Shown: positions 61,412 through 64,000 of the stretch, in pieces
Layout of the letters: every line of letters begins with the position of its first letter
Numbering within the stretch: position 1 is the stretch's first letter
Assembly: GCF_900324465.2 (NCBI RefSeq)
Contig: NC_046615.1
Coordinates: forward strand, 1,798,001 to 1,862,000
DNA: 64,000 bases
Direction of reading: 5' to 3'
Source of the DNA: Anabas testudineus
Lineage: Eukaryota > Chordata > Actinopteri > Anabantiformes > Anabantidae
The notes under the pieces: generated by a model
Told to the model about the DNA's origin: nothing
The model's database searches: none
Seen by the model: the letters and a program-made list of their open reading frames with translations, nothing else
Position numbers and translations under genes: made by a program

Positions 61412-62711
61412 CAGTACAGACCAAAAGTTTGGACACACCTTCTCATTCAAAGAGTTTCCTTTATTTTCATGACTATGAAAATTGTAGATTCACACTGAAG
61501 AAAACTATGAAATAACACATGTGGAATTGTATACATAACAAAATAGTGTGAAACAACTGAAAATATGTCATATTCTAGGTTCTTCAAAGTAGCCACCTTC
61601 TGCTCTGATTACTGCTTTGCACACTCTTGGCATTCTCTTGATGAGCTTCAAGTGGTAGTCACCTGAAATGGTCTTCCAACATTCTTGAAGGAGTTCCCAG
61701 AGATGCTTAGCACTTGTTGGCCCTTTTGCCTTCACTCTGCCGTCCAGCTCACCCCAAACCATCTCGATTGGGTTCAGGTCCGGAGACTGTGGAGGCCAGG
61801 TCATTTGGCGCAGCACCCCATCACTCTCCTTCTTGGTCAAATAGCCCTTAAGAGCCTGGAGGTGTGTTTGGGGTCATTGTCCTGTTAAAATTAAATGATG
61901 GTCCAACTAAATGCAAACCAGATGGAATAGCATGCCGCTGCAAGATGCTGTGGTAGCCATGCTGGTTCAGTATGCCTTCAATTTGGAATAAATCCCCAAC
62001 AGTGTCACCAGCAAAGCACCCCCACACCATCACACCTCCTCCTCCATGCTTCACGGTGGGAACCAGGCATGTAGAGTCCATCCGTTCACCTTTTCTGCGT
62101 CGCACAAAGACACGGTGGTTGGAACCAAAGATTTCAAATTTGGACTCATCAGACCAAAGCACAGATTTCCACTGGTCTAATGTCCATTCCTTGTGTTCTT
62201 TAGCCCAAACAAGTCTATTCTGCTTGTTGGCTGTCCTTAGCAGTGGTTTCCTAGCAGATATTCTACCATGAAGGCCTGATTCACACAGTCTGTGAGCCAG
62301 TTTCTTTGTAGCGCTTGATGGTTTTTGTGACTGCACTTGGGGACACCCAAAGTTTTCCCGTTTTTCTTTACTTAGCTGCTTTTTTCTTGCCATAGTACAA
62401 ACACTTACTCACTTAAAACAACCCCATTTATAAGGCAGGAAATCCCACTTATTAAACCTGACAGGGCACACCTGTGAAGTGAAAACCATTTCAGGTGACT
62501 ACCACTTGAAGCTCATCAAGAGAATGCCAAGAGTGTGCAAAGCAGTAATCAGAGCAAAAGGTGGCTACTTTGAAGAACATAGAATATGACATATTTTCAG
62601 TTGTTTCACACTTTTTTGTTATGTATACAATTCCACATGTGTTAATTCATAGTTTTGATGCCTTCAGTGTGAATCTACAATTTTCATAGTCATGAAAATA
62701 AAGGAAACTCT
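61412..62711 (-). mobile_element. Tc1-like transposon with long inverted repeats, defective
   Basis: The left end begins CAGTACAGACCAAAAGTTTG after TA (61410-61411). About 61451-61672 is repeated in reverse at 62484-62711, so the inverted repeats exceed 200 bases. The right copy stops at 'ggaaactct' and lacks about 39 terminal bases. The transposase is on the minus strand. Frame 62393-61848 starts MARKKQLSKEKRENFG, but most of the DNA-binding helix-turn-helix part is deleted. It resumes at ATKKLAHRLCESG and shows the catalytic VLWSDESKFEIFG. A frameshift near 61880 separates it from frame 61840-61568, which carries WPPQSPDLNPIEMVW. Normal transposases have about 340 residues. The copy cannot move by itself. 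Confidence 0.88.
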
Positions 62712-63702
62712 ATCACCACAACATTTGAATTAACGTTAACTTGATTCAACGCACTGTACTAGGCTAACTAGACAAATGTCAATTTAGATATTCAGGATAT
62801 ATGTGTAAGATGTGTATTAAATATCTAATGTTTATTCAATAATGCCATAATACAATTATAATTGGAAGCAATTGAAAAAATGTATGCAAATTATTAACTT
62901 GATTTTTAAATTAGACCACAAATTCAAGTAGTAGTTTTGCCAGTATACAAATTCCAAAAGTTGCTGTTTTCTTACTGTTGTGTATATACTGTACAGTCAT
63001 CTGTTTTAATTATGCTAATTTATTAGAGTCTTATCCACAATACACTATATTCATTATTACTCAGCTGATAACCCAACTCTTGTTCTTTTCCTTGTATTAA
63101 TCAACAAAAGAAAACTACAGCATAAAATAGTCTGTAAAAATATGTATATGTGATTCAATATGACACACAATTAACATACAAAGAATACACAATATACACG
63201 TTATTTTCTAAAACAAGCAAATAATGCAAAAGATTACCAATATATGCTGTTTATAAAAATGGCTATTGGGTCAGAAAGTAAGGAACAGGCTGAGAGTATC
63301 AAACTATTACCACATGTGTAGTCTATGATCCTACAGTTAATATCAAAGACATTACATCACAACTAAGGCCTTAAAAAGATTATATAAATACACACATAAA
63401 AGTAGAGGTTAACATAAGTTGCCTGTATAAAATATAAATATTAGATCTGTTAATTTCATGTGGTTTACATCCAAAAATTATACATTTGCACATCAACAGA
63501 CTATCAGAGATGTTGCTTTCTGTTGCCAGAGTGGTGTCAATGTTAGCACTCTTTTGGCATCAGGTTTTTACTTGTCTAACTTCATAAAACAGTGGAAGAT
63601 TTAGAGCTGCTACAGTTAATGTGACTAGAAGACAGTTCTTCCATCCTCTAGGCTTCAGTCTCCACAGGTCCCACACCAGCAGGCTGATCCAGCTCTGCTC
63701 CA
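62712..63702. other. Intergenic sequence and probable tat 3'-untranslated region
   Basis: AT-rich sequence. The part nearest 63700 probably belongs to the tat transcript (minus strand). No other gene is seen. Confidence 0.4.
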
Positions 63703-64000
63703 TCACTGGTCCAGATCATTGCTGTCACAGCTGCGGGGCCGGTAGTGGCGCTGACAAAACTCCCTGATCCGACCACAAGCCTCCACCATCATCTCCTCTG
63801 GCACCGTCACCACAATGCGGAAGAAGTTTGGATATTCAAATGCCTGGGAGGTGATTTTTTGTATTAGTTTAAACTCAATTTAAGGCTAATGGAGACAAAT
63901 GTAGTGATAGCAATGTCTTACTGAGGCAGGAAGACAGAAGACAGACTGCTCAGTCACCAGCCGTTCAGTAAAGTCCACATCGTTCTTAAAGTCTGGGAAG
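63703..64000 (-). CDS. tat: Tyrosine aminotransferase, last two exons (runs off the window)
   Basis: TAT transfers the amino group of tyrosine to 2-oxoglutarate with pyridoxal phosphate, the first step of tyrosine breakdown. The last exon is 63843-63703 and reads [33 protein letters not shown], then a divergent tail ending NDLDQ and a TGA stop. The exon before runs from beyond 64000 to 63922 and reads [20 protein letters not shown], then FCLPAS. Phase is 0 at the junction. The phrases NDVxFTERLV, EQSVxCLPA and [14 protein letters not shown] are those of vertebrate TAT. The catalytic lysine lies in an exon outside the window. The tail after RHY is short and unlike the mammalian one. Confidence 0.93.

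Noticed and set aside
1-64000. CRISPR arrays, operons, riboswitches or bacterial-type systems
   Set aside because: None seen. Split genes, tRNA form and repeat content show a vertebrate nuclear genome.

Overview
This window is vertebrate nuclear DNA, almost certainly from a ray-finned fish. The genes are split into many short exons with GT-AG introns. The repeats are typical of teleosts: Tc1-like DNA transposons, L2/Rex-type LINE tails, an L1/Tx1-type LINE and long CA/GT tracts. The proteins read as orthologues of human genes but differ at many residues. One 25-base run of N (43752-43776) marks an assembly gap.

Layout. 1-8072 holds no protein gene that I can support. It carries an L1-type LINE remnant, an L2-type LINE tail, three tRNA-Leu(CAG) genes (two forming an inverted duplication) and one tRNA-Gln(CTG). 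8073-29252 on the minus strand is a complete plcg2 (phospholipase C gamma-2): 32 coding exons give 1249 residues, every splice phase agrees, and the catalytic and SH2 residues are present. A likely non-coding first exon and CpG-rich promoter lie about 7 kb upstream near 36.3 kb. 37-41 kb is gene-poor, with an L2-clade LINE fragment and simple repeats. 41395-42851 (minus) holds the last three exons of meak7 (TLD domain). 44480-45524 (minus) holds the first two exons of cotl1. The rest of both genes is missing around the N gap. 49604-53420 (plus) is a complete klhl36 (eight coding exons, 620 residues). 54644-59864 (minus) is a complete aldo-keto reductase of the AKR1 group (ten exons, 326 residues). 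61412-62711 is a decayed Tc1-like transposon with unusually long inverted repeats. 63703-64000 (minus) holds the last two visible exons of tat (tyrosine aminotransferase).

The genes are not an operon. They form a synteny block: from memory, MEAK7, COTL1, KLHL36 and PLCG2 all lie on human chromosome 16q23-24, with matching relative orientations for the first three, and TAT lies on 16q22. I found no previously undescribed multi-gene system. The observations most worth a second look are: the cotl1/meak7 gap, whose flanking splice phases happen to be compatible and would create a false chimeric gene; the tRNA-Leu palindrome; a CA tract a few bases from a plcg2 splice donor; the repeated segment after two consecutive SH2 exons; and the foldback Tc1 copy.
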